Assembly: GCF_900113005.1 (NCBI RefSeq)
Contig: NZ_FONW01000002.1
Span: 124,001-188,000 of the forward strand
Origin: Sunxiuqinia elliptica
GTDB taxonomy: Bacteria; Bacteroidota; Bacteroidia; Bacteroidales; Prolixibacteraceae
DNA: 64,000 bases
Direction: 5' to 3'
Numbering within the stretch: the stretch's first letter is position 1; the number at the start of each line of letters is the position of its first letter. The notes under the pieces were generated by a model. The model searched no databases. It was not told where the DNA came from and worked only from the letters and a program-made list of their open reading frames with translations. The position numbers and the translations under genes are program-made. This document shows positions 18,402-26,781 of the stretch, piece after piece.

Positions 18402-19973
18402 ATGAAAAAGATATTTTTTACAATGATGCTGGCTCTTGCTTTAGGAGCTTGCACCGATCAATTTGAAGATGCGAACACCAATCCCTATGAAATTAGTGGA
18501 GAGTCGCTGAAACAGGATTTCAACCATGTTGGGGCATATTTCTCTTCGATGTTGGGGAATATTTTTGGACACCAGATTGAAGAAAACCTGGTTGCTGAAT
18601 CATTTGCCGATTATATGGCAACTCCAACTCCTTTTGTGAGTGGTGTTAATAATACGACTTACTACATTCGTTGGAATACCTACTGGAACCGAATTTATAA
18701 TTCTCTGATGGCGCCATCAAAACAAGTGATTGAAATTGCTGAAGAAGATGGTTACGAGGTGTTCGCTCAATGGGCACGCTTGGTGCGTATTCTTGGAGTA
18801 TCACGTTTGACAACTTATCACGGTCCGGTTATCTATTCAAATTATGGTTCTTCTGAATCAACAGTTTTCTACGATAGCGAACCTGACTTGTACAATACGT
18901 TCTTTACTGAGTTGGACAAAATTCAGGAAGTATTCAGAGCGAATGAAGATTATGCTGGAATGAAGAAGTTTGATGCTAGCTATAATGGAGATGTAGGCCA
19001 GTGGATGAAGTTGGTCAACTCTTTGCGTTTGCGTTTGGCAATTCGTATTTCAAAAGTAGCTCCCGAGCTGGCAAAAGCTGAAGGCGAAAAAGCCATTAAC
19101 GACCCTGCTGGCTTGATTATGAGCAATGACGATAACTTCACGATTTCATTGTATGGTAGCAAATTGTATTTGGCCATTATCTGTTTCGAATGGAATGATA
19201 CCAGAATGTCTGCAGCCATGGAATCTTTCTTGGTTGGTTTGAAAGACAGTCGTATTGACAAGTTCTTCCAACCTGCAACTGACAATAGCTTGTACCCAGA
19301 TCATCCTGAATATCCTTTCAAAGGGATTCGCAATGGTGCTGAGTTAGTTGCTAAAGACGATCGTACTTCTTTCTCCATGATTAACGAAAGCTTCAAGTCA
19401 ATTACTAAGAGAAACTATTTGGAAGCTGCTGAAGTTTACTTCGACTTGGCTGAAGCAAGCTTGCGTGGTTGGGACGGCGCTGGTAATGCACAAGAAAACT
19501 ATGAAAACGGAGTTCGTGCTTCTTTTGCAAATTGGGGTGCCGGTGGTGTTGACGAGTATTTGGCAGATGACACAAGTACACCAATTGACTACAATGACCC
19601 AAAAGCGTCGGGTGATGTTAACGACTTTGTTGCTCGTTCTACAGTAACCGTAAAATGGAATGAGGCAGACTCTGATGAGTTGAAGTTGGAAAAAATCATT
19701 ACTCAAAAGTGGATTGCTGGATTCTTTAACCCGAACGAACCTTGGGCTGACTTCCGCAGAACTGGCTATCCTAAAATCCCAACAGTTTATAAGAACGACA
19801 GTAGTTCTGACTGGGGTGTGATTCCTGAAGGCGAATGGATTAAACGGATGCCATTTGTTGAGGCAGAAAGAACCGGAAATGAGGAAGGTATTGCTGATGC
19901 TACTCAAAAATTAGGTGGTGCAGATGATATCAGTACTCGCTTGTGGTGGGATACAGGTGGCCCTAACTTTTAA
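18402..19973 (+). CDS. SusD/RagB-family nutrient-binding outer-membrane lipoprotein
   Basis: The 523-residue protein starts with a lipoprotein signal peptide (LALALGAC, Cys16). The body is helical and SusD-like: YIRWNTYWNRIYNSLMAP, LRLRLAIRIS, AEVYFDLAEASLRGW and KWIAGFFNPNEPWADFRRTGYP. This resembles the SusD-like_2 subgroup, which forms the lid over a SusC channel on the cell surface. It lies 12 bases after the second SusC gene and ends in a strong terminator. No glycosidase, peptidase or sulfatase is in this operon, so the substrate cannot be read from context. Confidence 0.92.
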   Translation: MKKIFFTMMLALALGACTDQFEDANTNPYEISGESLKQDFNHVGAYFSSMLGNIFGHQIEENLVAESFADYMATPTPFVSGVNNTTYYIRWNTYWNRIYNSLMAPSKQVIEIAEEDGYEVFAQWARLVRILGVSRLTTYHGPVIYSNYGSSESTVFYDSEPDLYNTFFTELDKIQEVFRANEDYAGMKKFDASYNGDVGQWMKLVNSLRLRLAIRISKVAPELAKAEGEKAINDPAGLIMSNDDNFTISLYGSKLYLAIICFEWNDTRMSAAMESFLVGLKDSRIDKFFQPATDNSLYPDHPEYPFKGIRNGAELVAKDDRTSFSMINESFKSITKRNYLEAAEVYFDLAEASLRGWDGAGNAQENYENGVRASFANWGAGGVDEYLADDTSTPIDYNDPKASGDVNDFVARSTVTVKWNEADSDELKLEKIITQKWIAGFFNPNEPWADFRRTGYPKIPTVYKNDSSSDWGVIPEGEWIKRMPFVEAERTGNEEGIADATQKLGGADDISTRLWWDTGGPNF

Positions 19974-20008
19974 TCAGTCTTTTTAGAGATATTGCTATTT
20001 TGACATTG

Positions 20009-20044
20009 AAGAGGTGTTCCATTTTTAGGAACACCTCTTTCTTT
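20009..20044 (+). terminator. Rho-independent terminator after SusD gene
   Basis: AAGAGGTGTTCC (20009-20020) pairs perfectly with GGAACACCTCTT (20028-20039) around a 7-base loop, followed by a T-rich tract. Confidence 0.9.
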
Positions 20045-20195
20045 TTGGTCAAGTTTGATGAGCTTGTTTTTTTTTTATTTCGTACAAATAAATCTGAAAT
20101 TCTTGTACGTTTTATTGTTGTTCGATTTTTATTTAGAAGCTTGATTTTCACCTGTTAAAAGTGACATTTGTTAGGATTGAATCGCATTTTTAACT

Positions 20196-20224
20196 TTTAG
20201 ACTAAAAGACTTTTTTCGTCTAAA
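20196..20224. repeat. Inverted repeat upstream of the porin promoter
   Basis: TTTAGAC (20196-20202) and GTCTAAA (20218-20224) form a 7-bp inverted repeat around a 15-base spacer, ending 34 bases before the predicted -33 element of the FadL-type gene. It could be an operator. The rest of the 20045-20257 gap is AT-rich and shows nothing else. Confidence 0.3.
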
Positions 20225-20257
20225 GTTTTGTAAATATCTGATTTACAGCATGAATGC

Positions 20258-20287
20258 TTTGTTCAAGAACAAAAAATTTTACTTTTG
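20258..20287 (+). promoter_or_regulatory. Bacteroidota-type promoter for FadL-type porin gene
   Basis: TTTG (20258-20261), an 18-base spacer and TACTTTTG (20280-20287) match the phylum consensus. Transcription would start near 20294. That excludes the upstream ATG at 20250 and supports initiation at 20301 or 20313. Confidence 0.65.
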
Positions 20288-20312
20288 TCGGCTGGAACTA
20301 ATGAATTTTTTT

Positions 20313-21959
20313 ATGAAAAGAACAACTTTATTAACCGTTGTGTGCTTTTTATTGTTACCAGCTGCTTGGGCAGGTGGAGTATTGACCAATGCGAACCAAA
20401 GTGCGCAATACATCCGGATGCTTTCCAGGAACGCATCAACTGATATTGATGCTGTTTATTTCAATCCTGCCGGATTAATCAAAATGGAAGATGGCTGGCA
20501 TTTTGCGTTCTACAGTCAAACAATTTTTCAAAACAAAACAGTGGACAGTCAATTCCCGCTGCTAAATGATGGCTTGTATGAGGGAGAGGTGACCATTCCG
20601 GTTTTTCCAACAGCTTTTGCTGTTTACAAAAAGAATGATTGGGCTTTTTCCTTTGGTTTAGGACCCAACTCGGGTGGTGGAACTGCTGATTTCGATCGGG
20701 GACTGGCTTCGTTTGAAATTCCGATTTCGAAAGTTGTACCCGCTTTGGCTGGTTTAAAACAGCTTGATCCAGCCTTGGATGTGCAAGGCTACAATGCCGA
20801 TTTGTCTTTTGAAGGGAGCTCGGTGTTCTGGGGGATTCAGTTGGGAGCAACCTATAAAGTAAACGAGGTGTTATCAGTTTATGGCGGTTTGCGCTATTTG
20901 CCTTCAACGAACGATTATTCCGGCACCATTCGGAATATTCAAGTCAATGTTGGCGGCAATATGACTCCGGCTGCTGCATTCCTGACACAAACAAGTGGCA
21001 TGCTGAGTGTAAAATCCGATCAGTTGGCAGGTGCAGCACAAGGTTTACAGCCATTGATTGACAATGGAGCAGGAAGCTTCACCCTTGATCAACTGGAGCA
21101 AAACGGCTACATCGATGCAACTCAGCGTACTCAAATTGAAGGAGGCTTGATGTCGTTGGGGTACAGCCAGGAGCAAATTGATGTTCTGAATGTTAACCAG
21201 GCGCAAACGGGTTTCAGTCAGACGTCGGCTGTATTGGCCGGAACTGCAACAAGTTTAGGCGAAAAAGCAGGTGATTTGGAAGATAAGGAAGTGGATACAA
21301 AGCAAAAGGGAACGGGCTTTACACCAATGATTGGCGTAAATATTTCTCCGATTGAGAATTTGAATATTGCCGTTCGCTATGAAATGAAAACAACCCTTAA
21401 GTTGACCAATGAAACTGAAGTTGACGATCTGGGCTTATTCCCTGATGGAGCAGAAAGCCGTAGCGATATTCCTGCTGTTTTGGCTTTGGGCGTAGGGTAT
21501 AAGGCGAAGGATTGGCTTGAAGCACAGCTTTCGTACAGCCGTTATTTTGATGATCAAGTCGGTTGGGGACACAATGTGCGTGATTTGGCTATTTGGAAAG
21601 ATGTTGACCCAACGAAGATCCGTAACCGGGAGATTGATCACAACTACTGGGAATTAGCGCTGGGCTTGCAGTTCAACCTGAGCGATAAATTTGCTGTAAG
21701 TGTTGGAGGTATGCGCTCCAATGCCGGAATTGCTCCTTCATGGCAAAGTGATTTTGGATTTAGTAATCCATCACATACGGGAGCTTTTGGTATCAGCTGG
21801 AAACTTGCTGACCGGTTGACCTTGGATGCCGGATTCTCTAACACGTTCTACGAAGATCAAGAGGTAACCTTTACCGATCCTGATTTACCTGATTATAACG
21901 ACATCTACAAGAAAACAACCACCAATGTTGCGGTTGGATTGTCATACAGTATTTTTTAG
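20313..21959 (+). CDS. FadL/OmpP1-family outer-membrane transport protein
   Basis: I use the ATG at 20313 because MKRTTLLTVVCFLLLPAAWA then gives a clean signal peptide. An in-frame ATG 12 bases earlier is possible, and the ATG at 20250 lies upstream of the promoter. The 548-residue product carries the FadL hallmark close to the mature N-terminus (SRNASTDIDAVYFNPAGL). It has alternating barrel strands throughout and an aromatic C-terminus (YSIF). The family moves long-chain fatty acids or other hydrophobic compounds across the outer membrane. A helical insert (about residues 230-330) holds DQL- and QTG-rich sequence. The gene stands alone between two terminators. Confidence 0.87.
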   Translation: MKRTTLLTVVCFLLLPAAWAGGVLTNANQSAQYIRMLSRNASTDIDAVYFNPAGLIKMEDGWHFAFYSQTIFQNKTVDSQFPLLNDGLYEGEVTIPVFPTAFAVYKKNDWAFSFGLGPNSGGGTADFDRGLASFEIPISKVVPALAGLKQLDPALDVQGYNADLSFEGSSVFWGIQLGATYKVNEVLSVYGGLRYLPSTNDYSGTIRNIQVNVGGNMTPAAAFLTQTSGMLSVKSDQLAGAAQGLQPLIDNGAGSFTLDQLEQNGYIDATQRTQIEGGLMSLGYSQEQIDVLNVNQAQTGFSQTSAVLAGTATSLGEKAGDLEDKEVDTKQKGTGFTPMIGVNISPIENLNIAVRYEMKTTLKLTNETEVDDLGLFPDGAESRSDIPAVLALGVGYKAKDWLEAQLSYSRYFDDQVGWGHNVRDLAIWKDVDPTKIRNREIDHNYWELALGLQFNLSDKFAVSVGGMRSNAGIAPSWQSDFGFSNPSHTGAFGISWKLADRLTLDAGFSNTFYEDQEVTFTDPDLPDYNDIYKKTTTNVAVGLSYSIF

Positions 21960-21980
21960 GTGCTAAAAACGCATCATCGG

Positions 21981-22017
21981 ATGAGGCATTGTTTGGACAC
22001 AGTGCCTCATTTTTTTT
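21981..22017 (+). terminator. Rho-independent terminator after FadL-type gene
   Basis: ATGAGGCATTG (21981-21991) pairs with CAGTGCCTCAT (22000-22010) with one G-U pair and an 8-base loop, followed by seven T residues. Confidence 0.88.
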
Positions 22018-22077
22018 GCGATGAATAATGGTTATTTTAGCCCATCTCAATCGATTTTAAAAAACAAAAACACATTT

Positions 22078-23448
22078 ATGAAGAAGTGGAGTTTACTTTT
22101 TGGCTTGTTAATGCCATTTTTTGTTGTAGGCCAGTCGGTTAGTTTAGAGGAGTTGGAAACGATTCGAGCTGGTTTTGAGAAAAGTAATTATACGAAGGCA
22201 ATGCAAAATGCGCTTTCGTCGAATCCGATCACTGACTTGGCGTGGAGCCGGGAAAATGAGGGAACAACAGATCATTATTTTACCTACCGGGTGGATGTAT
22301 CTGGAATTACAAATCAGAAGAAATCAGGACGTTGTTGGTTATTTACCTCGTTGAATATTTTCCGTCCAATGGCCCGGGAGCATTTCAATGTTAAAAGTTT
22401 CGAGTTCTCGGAGAATTACCTGTATTTCTGGGATTTGTTCGAGAAATCAAATTTGTTTTTGAGCAATATGATTGCCACTGCTGATTTGGAGCTTGATGAT
22501 CAAAAAGTACGGTGGTACTTCCGTTCACCGGTGGACGATGGCGGGCAATGGATCAATTTTGTCAATCTGGCCAATAAGTACGGTATGGTTCCACGCGAGG
22601 CCATGGAAGAAACTTATTCCAGCGAGAATACCAGTTGGATGACTCGCCTGCTGAAACGAAAATTGCGCGAGCAAGGCTTAGAACTTAGAAAATTGAAAGA
22701 AAATGGAGCCAGCAAGAAAGAGTTGCAGGCGACTAAAGTGGAGCAGCTGGCAGTTATTTATCGGATGTTGGTGTTAAACCTGGGCGAACCTCCAGTAGAA
22801 TTTGACTACCGTTACCAGGATAAAACGGGAAATTTGGTTGATGCAAAAACCTATACCCCGCAACTTTTTATGAAAGAAGTGTTGGGCGACATTCAGTTGA
22901 ATGACTACGTAATGTTGATGAATGATCCATCGCGTCCATACTGGAAGCACTACGAAATTGAAAATTACCGGAATGTGCAGGAGGGTGAGAACTGGCACTA
23001 TGTCAACCTTCCAAACGAAGATATTAAGTCATTCTGTATTGAGTCGATCAAGAACAATGAGGCCATGTACGCTTCTTGCGATGTTGGCAAGCAGCTTCGA
23101 CGCGACTATGGCGTGTTGGATGTGGATAACTTTGATTTTGACGCCGTATATGATGTACCATTTACAATGAATAAAACTGAGCGAATTCAAAGTAGCGATA
23201 GTGGATCGAGCCATGGTATGTCTTTGATTGCTGTTGAGGTAGATGAGAACGAAAAACCGTTGAAGTGGCAATTTGAAAATAGCTGGGGTGAAAAATCAGG
23301 CGAGAAAGGATACTTGACTTTTACCGATAAATGGTTTGACGAATACATGTTTCGCGTTGTGGTGCATAAGAAATTCGTAAGCCAGAAAGTGTTGGATATT
23401 TATAGCAAAAAAGCAGAAATGCTTCCACCTTGGGATCCAATGTTCTAA
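22078..23448 (+). CDS. Exported C1-family aminopeptidase (bleomycin hydrolase/PepC-like)
   Basis: The ATG at 22078 gives a signal peptide (MKKWSLLFGLLMPFFVVGQS). The frame upstream to 22021 adds no plausible leader. The 456-residue product has the papain-like catalytic set of bleomycin hydrolases: Gln in ITNQKKSGRCW with the nucleophile Cys at ~86, His in SGSSHGMSL (~379) and Asn in FENSWGEKSG (~401). It also has family blocks such as FSENYLYFWDLFEKSN and DDGGQWINFVNLANKYGMVP. Cytosolic relatives trim peptides from the N-terminus. Export to the periplasm or surface is a common Bacteroidota variant. It is flanked by two terminators and so is a single-gene unit. Confidence 0.92.
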   Translation: MKKWSLLFGLLMPFFVVGQSVSLEELETIRAGFEKSNYTKAMQNALSSNPITDLAWSRENEGTTDHYFTYRVDVSGITNQKKSGRCWLFTSLNIFRPMAREHFNVKSFEFSENYLYFWDLFEKSNLFLSNMIATADLELDDQKVRWYFRSPVDDGGQWINFVNLANKYGMVPREAMEETYSSENTSWMTRLLKRKLREQGLELRKLKENGASKKELQATKVEQLAVIYRMLVLNLGEPPVEFDYRYQDKTGNLVDAKTYTPQLFMKEVLGDIQLNDYVMLMNDPSRPYWKHYEIENYRNVQEGENWHYVNLPNEDIKSFCIESIKNNEAMYASCDVGKQLRRDYGVLDVDNFDFDAVYDVPFTMNKTERIQSSDSGSSHGMSLIAVEVDENEKPLKWQFENSWGEKSGEKGYLTFTDKWFDEYMFRVVVHKKFVSQKVLDIYSKKAEMLPPWDPMF

Positions 23449-23468
23449 GAGAAGACGTTAAAAAAATA

Positions 23469-23508
23469 AGCCGGCCACATCATTCAGTTAATGTGGCCGG
23501 CTGTTTTT
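23469..23508. terminator. Bidirectional terminator between convergent genes
   Basis: AGCCGGCCACAT (23469-23480) and ATGTGGCCGGCT (23491-23502) form a perfect 12-bp stem with a 10-base loop. T-rich tracts on both sides serve the C1 peptidase gene (plus) and the serpin operon (minus). Confidence 0.9.
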
Positions 23509-23536
23509 ATTGGATTATTTAAAAACGGTTGATTGG

Positions 23537-24091
23537 TCATTCAAAATGTTCATCGGTATAGCCCTCTTCTCCCCTTATCGTAATAAGCCAGTTCACGATT
23601 TCATCCGATGCCTTGGAGGTGTTCTTTTGATAGAAATCACCTCGGTTTTGAAGTAGGTATCTGGTTAATTCTCCCGAATCTTCATCAGCTAAATAAATCG
23701 CATAACTTTCTACTCCTGCATCAGCCATTACGTGTTTGGCTTCAGAAAGTGAACCATTTTTGGCACTTAAAGCCTTAATTTCCATTTGGCGAAGTTCATT
23801 GAGCTTGACCTCCGTAAGACGCACCTCAGCCTTTTTTAGGTTTGCGTTGAATAAGTCTCTGCTTATTTTGTCTTCACTTGGCCAGTTCCAATTTTCGGGT
23901 TGGCTGTATTCATAAATATTTCCCGCCTGGTCAATGATAAATCCCTGGTGAGCGTATCCCCAGGCATGATTGACATATTCAAATTGGAAATAGACGGTGG
24001 TGCCCAGTTGTTCAGTCACTTCATTGGTATTGGTGCAAGCCGAATTCCAAAGAAAGGGTAGAACGAGCAGTAGTAGTTTCAACTTATTCAT
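23537..24091 (-). CDS. Hypothetical lipoprotein, last gene of serpin operon
   Basis: The 184-residue product has a lipoprotein signal peptide (LLLLVLPFLWNSAC, Cys19). I do not recognise the family. The mature part has VNHAWGYAHQGFIIDQAGNIYEYSQPENW near the start, a helical middle with Lys/Glu, and a C-terminal helix ending in GYTDEHFE. It overlaps the preceding gene by 8 bases, so it is translationally coupled to it and belongs to the serpin operon. Confidence 0.7.
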   Translation of the reverse strand: MNKLKLLLLVLPFLWNSACTNTNEVTEQLGTTVYFQFEYVNHAWGYAHQGFIIDQAGNIYEYSQPENWNWPSEDKISRDLFNANLKKAEVRLTEVKLNELRQMEIKALSAKNGSLSEAKHVMADAGVESYAIYLADEDSGELTRYLLQNRGDFYQKNTSKASDEIVNWLITIRGEEGYTDEHFE

Positions 24092-24758
24092 AGTTGTAAA
24101 TTAAGTTGGTGTGAAAGTAGTCATCGCCATAGCCACTGGCTGAAAACGATATTTTTACCGGACTTTCATTGCCCTCCTGAAGTCGGCTAATATCAAATTG
24201 GTACGTTTTACTGATCCAGGCTTCGCAGTCGTCATTGTTTGCATCGTGACGAATTTGAAAGGAAGGAGGTGGAATTGGTGGCGTGGCGCACCAGCCATGC
24301 ACGCGAACTAAGTTGATCGAATGCTCTGTGCATCCTCCGCCATAACTCAGTTCAACAATCAGCTTATCATCTTCAATATAAGCTTTGGAGACCGTAACTG
24401 GATCATTTTTCAGACTGTCATAATTAGAAACGTAAAGATCAATGTAGTCTGGAGCTTCCAGAGATGCGTTTTTGATCACAGATACATTTGTTAGCAAACA
24501 ATTGGAGCCTCCACAGCGATTATTCTCACCAATAATTCGGTAGTCGATTTCAACTTCATCACCTGAAACAAGTTTAAAATCAGTCCAATTTTGAGGGAGA
24601 AGAAGATCGCCATTTTCAAGCTCAATTTGAACACTGCAATCCAGGGTTCCGAGGATCGCTACGGTTCCTTTGCTACGCTGATCTTCTTTAAAGTCTGACT
24701 GATTACAGCCAACGAAGATTAGCGCCAATAGGGCGATAAAGTATAAACTTTTACTCAT
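24084..24758 (-). CDS. Hypothetical lipoprotein, middle gene of serpin operon
   Basis: The 224-residue product has a lipobox at LIFVGC (Cys18). The early part (GTVAILGTLDCSVQIELENG) looks like a small beta domain. Several cysteines (CGGSNC, GGGCTEHS, HGWCATPP, DDCEAW) could form disulfides in the periplasm or on the surface. A proline run (PPIPPP) is near residue 165. I do not recognise the family. The start overlaps the end of the serpin gene by 8 bases, and the stop overlaps the next gene by 8 bases. Confidence 0.7.
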   Translation of the reverse strand: MSKSLYFIALLALIFVGCNQSDFKEDQRSKGTVAILGTLDCSVQIELENGDLLLPQNWTDFKLVSGDEVEIDYRIIGENNRCGGSNCLLTNVSVIKNASLEAPDYIDLYVSNYDSLKNDPVTVSKAYIEDDKLIVELSYGGGCTEHSINLVRVHGWCATPPIPPPSFQIRHDANNDDCEAWISKTYQFDISRLQEGNESPVKISFSASGYGDDYFHTNLIYNYE

Positions 24759-25995
24759 GAAGCAGTGGATTATTGACTTTCCCTAAAAATAGCATCGCAT
24801 TGGTATCTTTCTCGCGAATAGCGAAAACAAAAGGACGATTAATGTTGAAAACAGGATCGGGACCAACAGAAGTAACTTCTACTGTGACTGCCGTTACGGC
24901 TGCAGCTTCAGTTCCTTTTTCATCAACCTTGATATAGGTTTTATGTTTTACCTCAGATATGGAAAGCCCTGATTGATCAGATATTCCAGCGAAATTTGCA
25001 CTGCTTGGGCTAAAGGCATCAGTCATCCCCAATGTTTGAAGGTTGTCAACCAAGCTGTTTTCATACTTGAATTCAAATTTGGGAAGAAATACCTTCAGGT
25101 TCCGAGAATGTAAGTTGTCAACCCATTCATCCAATTGCTCCTGATTCATCTGCTGAATGATGTCGTTGATGGTGTAAGCGTCGTTGGGCAGGAAGATCAG
25201 CATGCTGTATTTTTTACCGCCATAAGGGAGTTCCAACAGTTGAAATGAATCGGTATTGGAGTAATTAAGTGTTGTCTTATCCAGTTGCATGGTGGAAACC
25301 TGAATTTCGCTGCCATCTGAAGTGTAAAAAGTGCGATCAGAAGTTGCTTGCTTGTCAAACTGGAAAGTCCATTCTCCGTTGAAGTAGATGGCGTTAATCA
25401 GATACATGATATCTTCAGGATTGACGGCTTGTATGATTTCTTCAATTTTGTTGTTGGTTTTATCCCGCACCCACCCATTCACTTGATCGCGTGTTGCTTT
25501 TTCTGCTTCAAAGTTGAGGCCTTTAACTTCAGCATTGTAATAGGTTTGGTTGGTTGAAATAAACGTTGGCTTTATACTGAACCCATTGCGATAAAAAATG
25601 GCGTTGCTAATTGACAGATCTACCCTGGAATCGTGACTAGTTAGAGCGTTGACCAGGTTTTGGTAAGATTCATTGATTTGTTGAGGCGTAAAGCCACTTT
25701 TGTGCAAAACGGCTTCCATTTCAGTTTTTGTGTTTCCTTCTGCTCCATTATAAGTCATCGCTAATGCTTGCGAAATACTTAATGGTGATAGCATAAGGTT
25801 TTTCCCTGCTTCCTGTTCCTTGTTTAATTCCTTAAATAACTCCAATCCAAAGGCATTGTCAGCTTTCACAAGTTGAGCTGACTTGTCATTCAGCTGTATA
25901 TCACTGATTTCGTGTTCAGTAATGTCTTCGCTGGAGCAACTGATCAGAGAACTCATTAGAAATGATAGACCAAATAGAAAGAAGAACTGTTTCAT
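24751..25995 (-). CDS. Serpin-family protease inhibitor, surface lipoprotein
   Basis: The 414-residue protein has a lipoprotein signal (SSLISC, Cys20) and the serpin fold: LMLSPLSISQALAMTYNGAEGNT, LINAIYFNGEWTFQFD, then the hinge GTEAAAVTAV and RPFVFAIRE near the C-terminus. The hinge is the inhibitory type, with small residues at P12-P9. Counting from it places the scissile bond near the Thr-Ser of VEVTSVG. The loop is two residues longer than in antitrypsin, so P1 is uncertain by a residue or two. Serpins trap serine or cysteine proteases by covalent suicide inhibition. It is the first gene of a three-lipoprotein operon. Confidence 0.93.
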   Translation of the reverse strand: MKQFFFLFGLSFLMSSLISCSSEDITEHEISDIQLNDKSAQLVKADNAFGLELFKELNKEQEAGKNLMLSPLSISQALAMTYNGAEGNTKTEMEAVLHKSGFTPQQINESYQNLVNALTSHDSRVDLSISNAIFYRNGFSIKPTFISTNQTYYNAEVKGLNFEAEKATRDQVNGWVRDKTNNKIEEIIQAVNPEDIMYLINAIYFNGEWTFQFDKQATSDRTFYTSDGSEIQVSTMQLDKTTLNYSNTDSFQLLELPYGGKKYSMLIFLPNDAYTINDIIQQMNQEQLDEWVDNLHSRNLKVFLPKFEFKYENSLVDNLQTLGMTDAFSPSSANFAGISDQSGLSISEVKHKTYIKVDEKGTEAAAVTAVTVEVTSVGPDPVFNINRPFVFAIREKDTNAMLFLGKVNNPLLHE

Positions 25996-26196
25996 CGCTT
26001 TAAGGTTTTGCTTGATTGTCTGTTACATTAGATTGATAACCCCTGGAATTGGTTGCGTCAGATACTCAGAAAAAATCATTTTTTTGTTACGCAACCTTTT
26101 GGTGGTTTTGTCCATCTCTAGATTGAAATCACCCATGAGGTCTGTTTGCAGGCCTTGATAATTGAAGCAACAAGCAGAAAGTTAGGCATTTTCTGT

Positions 26197-26204
26197 TAAT
26201 TTTG
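26197..26204 (+). promoter_or_regulatory. -7 element for second ECF sigma gene
   Basis: TAATTTTG matches TAnnTTTG and lies 22 bases before the TTG start at 26227. No good -33 TTTG is seen at the right distance. Confidence 0.5.
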
Positions 26205-26226
26205 ATCTGGACCAATTGCAAAGACA

Positions 26227-26781
26227 TTGAAAGACCTCAGGCAACTCATTATCGATAGTGCTGCTGGTAAAGCGAAAGCGCAGGCTAAGCTGTATCAGCT
26301 TTTGGCACCCAAAATGTTTGGGGTTTGTCTGCGGTATTCCAAAGATGAAACCGAGGCAGAAGATAATCTGCAGGAAGGTTTTCTAAAGGTCTTTGAAAAA
26401 ATTGGGTCCTATCGTCATGAAGGTTCTTTTGAGGGCTGGGTACGACGAATTATGGTGAATGTGGCGCTGGAAAGATACCGGAAAAACCATGTAATGCATC
26501 CCGTGGAAGATATGGCAGCTTATGAGGTTCCAGAGTTTGATGACCGGATTATTTCGGACATTTCAGCAAAGGACTTGATGAAGTTGATTCATGAGCTTCC
26601 TCCGCGTTACCGGATGGTTTTTAACCTGTATGTTTTTGAAGGGATGAATCACAAGGAGATTGCCAAGGAAATGAAAATTTCGGTTGGCACTTCGAAGTCG
26701 AACCTGGCCAGAGCCAGGGGAATTTTGCAAGAGAAGGTGGTGAAAGTTTTTGGTGAAATAGAAAATAATTATTCTGCATGA
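26227..26781 (+). CDS. ECF RNA polymerase sigma factor
   Basis: The 184-residue protein has sigma region 2 (AQAKLYQLLAPKMFGVCLRY, EAEDNLQEGFLKVFEKI, FEGWVRRIMVNVALERYRK) and region 4 (LPPRYRMVFNLYVFEGMNHKEIAKEMKISVGTSKSNLARAR). The start must be the TTG at 26227: an in-frame stop lies at 26203-26205 and no ATG occurs between it and conserved region 2. The gene overlaps the next one by four bases (ATGA), so the two are co-translated. The partner fuses a membrane anchor to an outer-membrane barrel, so this factor probably reports on the envelope rather than on a TonB receptor. Confidence 0.92.
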   Translation: MKDLRQLIIDSAAGKAKAQAKLYQLLAPKMFGVCLRYSKDETEAEDNLQEGFLKVFEKIGSYRHEGSFEGWVRRIMVNVALERYRKNHVMHPVEDMAAYEVPEFDDRIISDISAKDLMKLIHELPPRYRMVFNLYVFEGMNHKEIAKEMKISVGTSKSNLARARGILQEKVVKVFGEIENNYSA

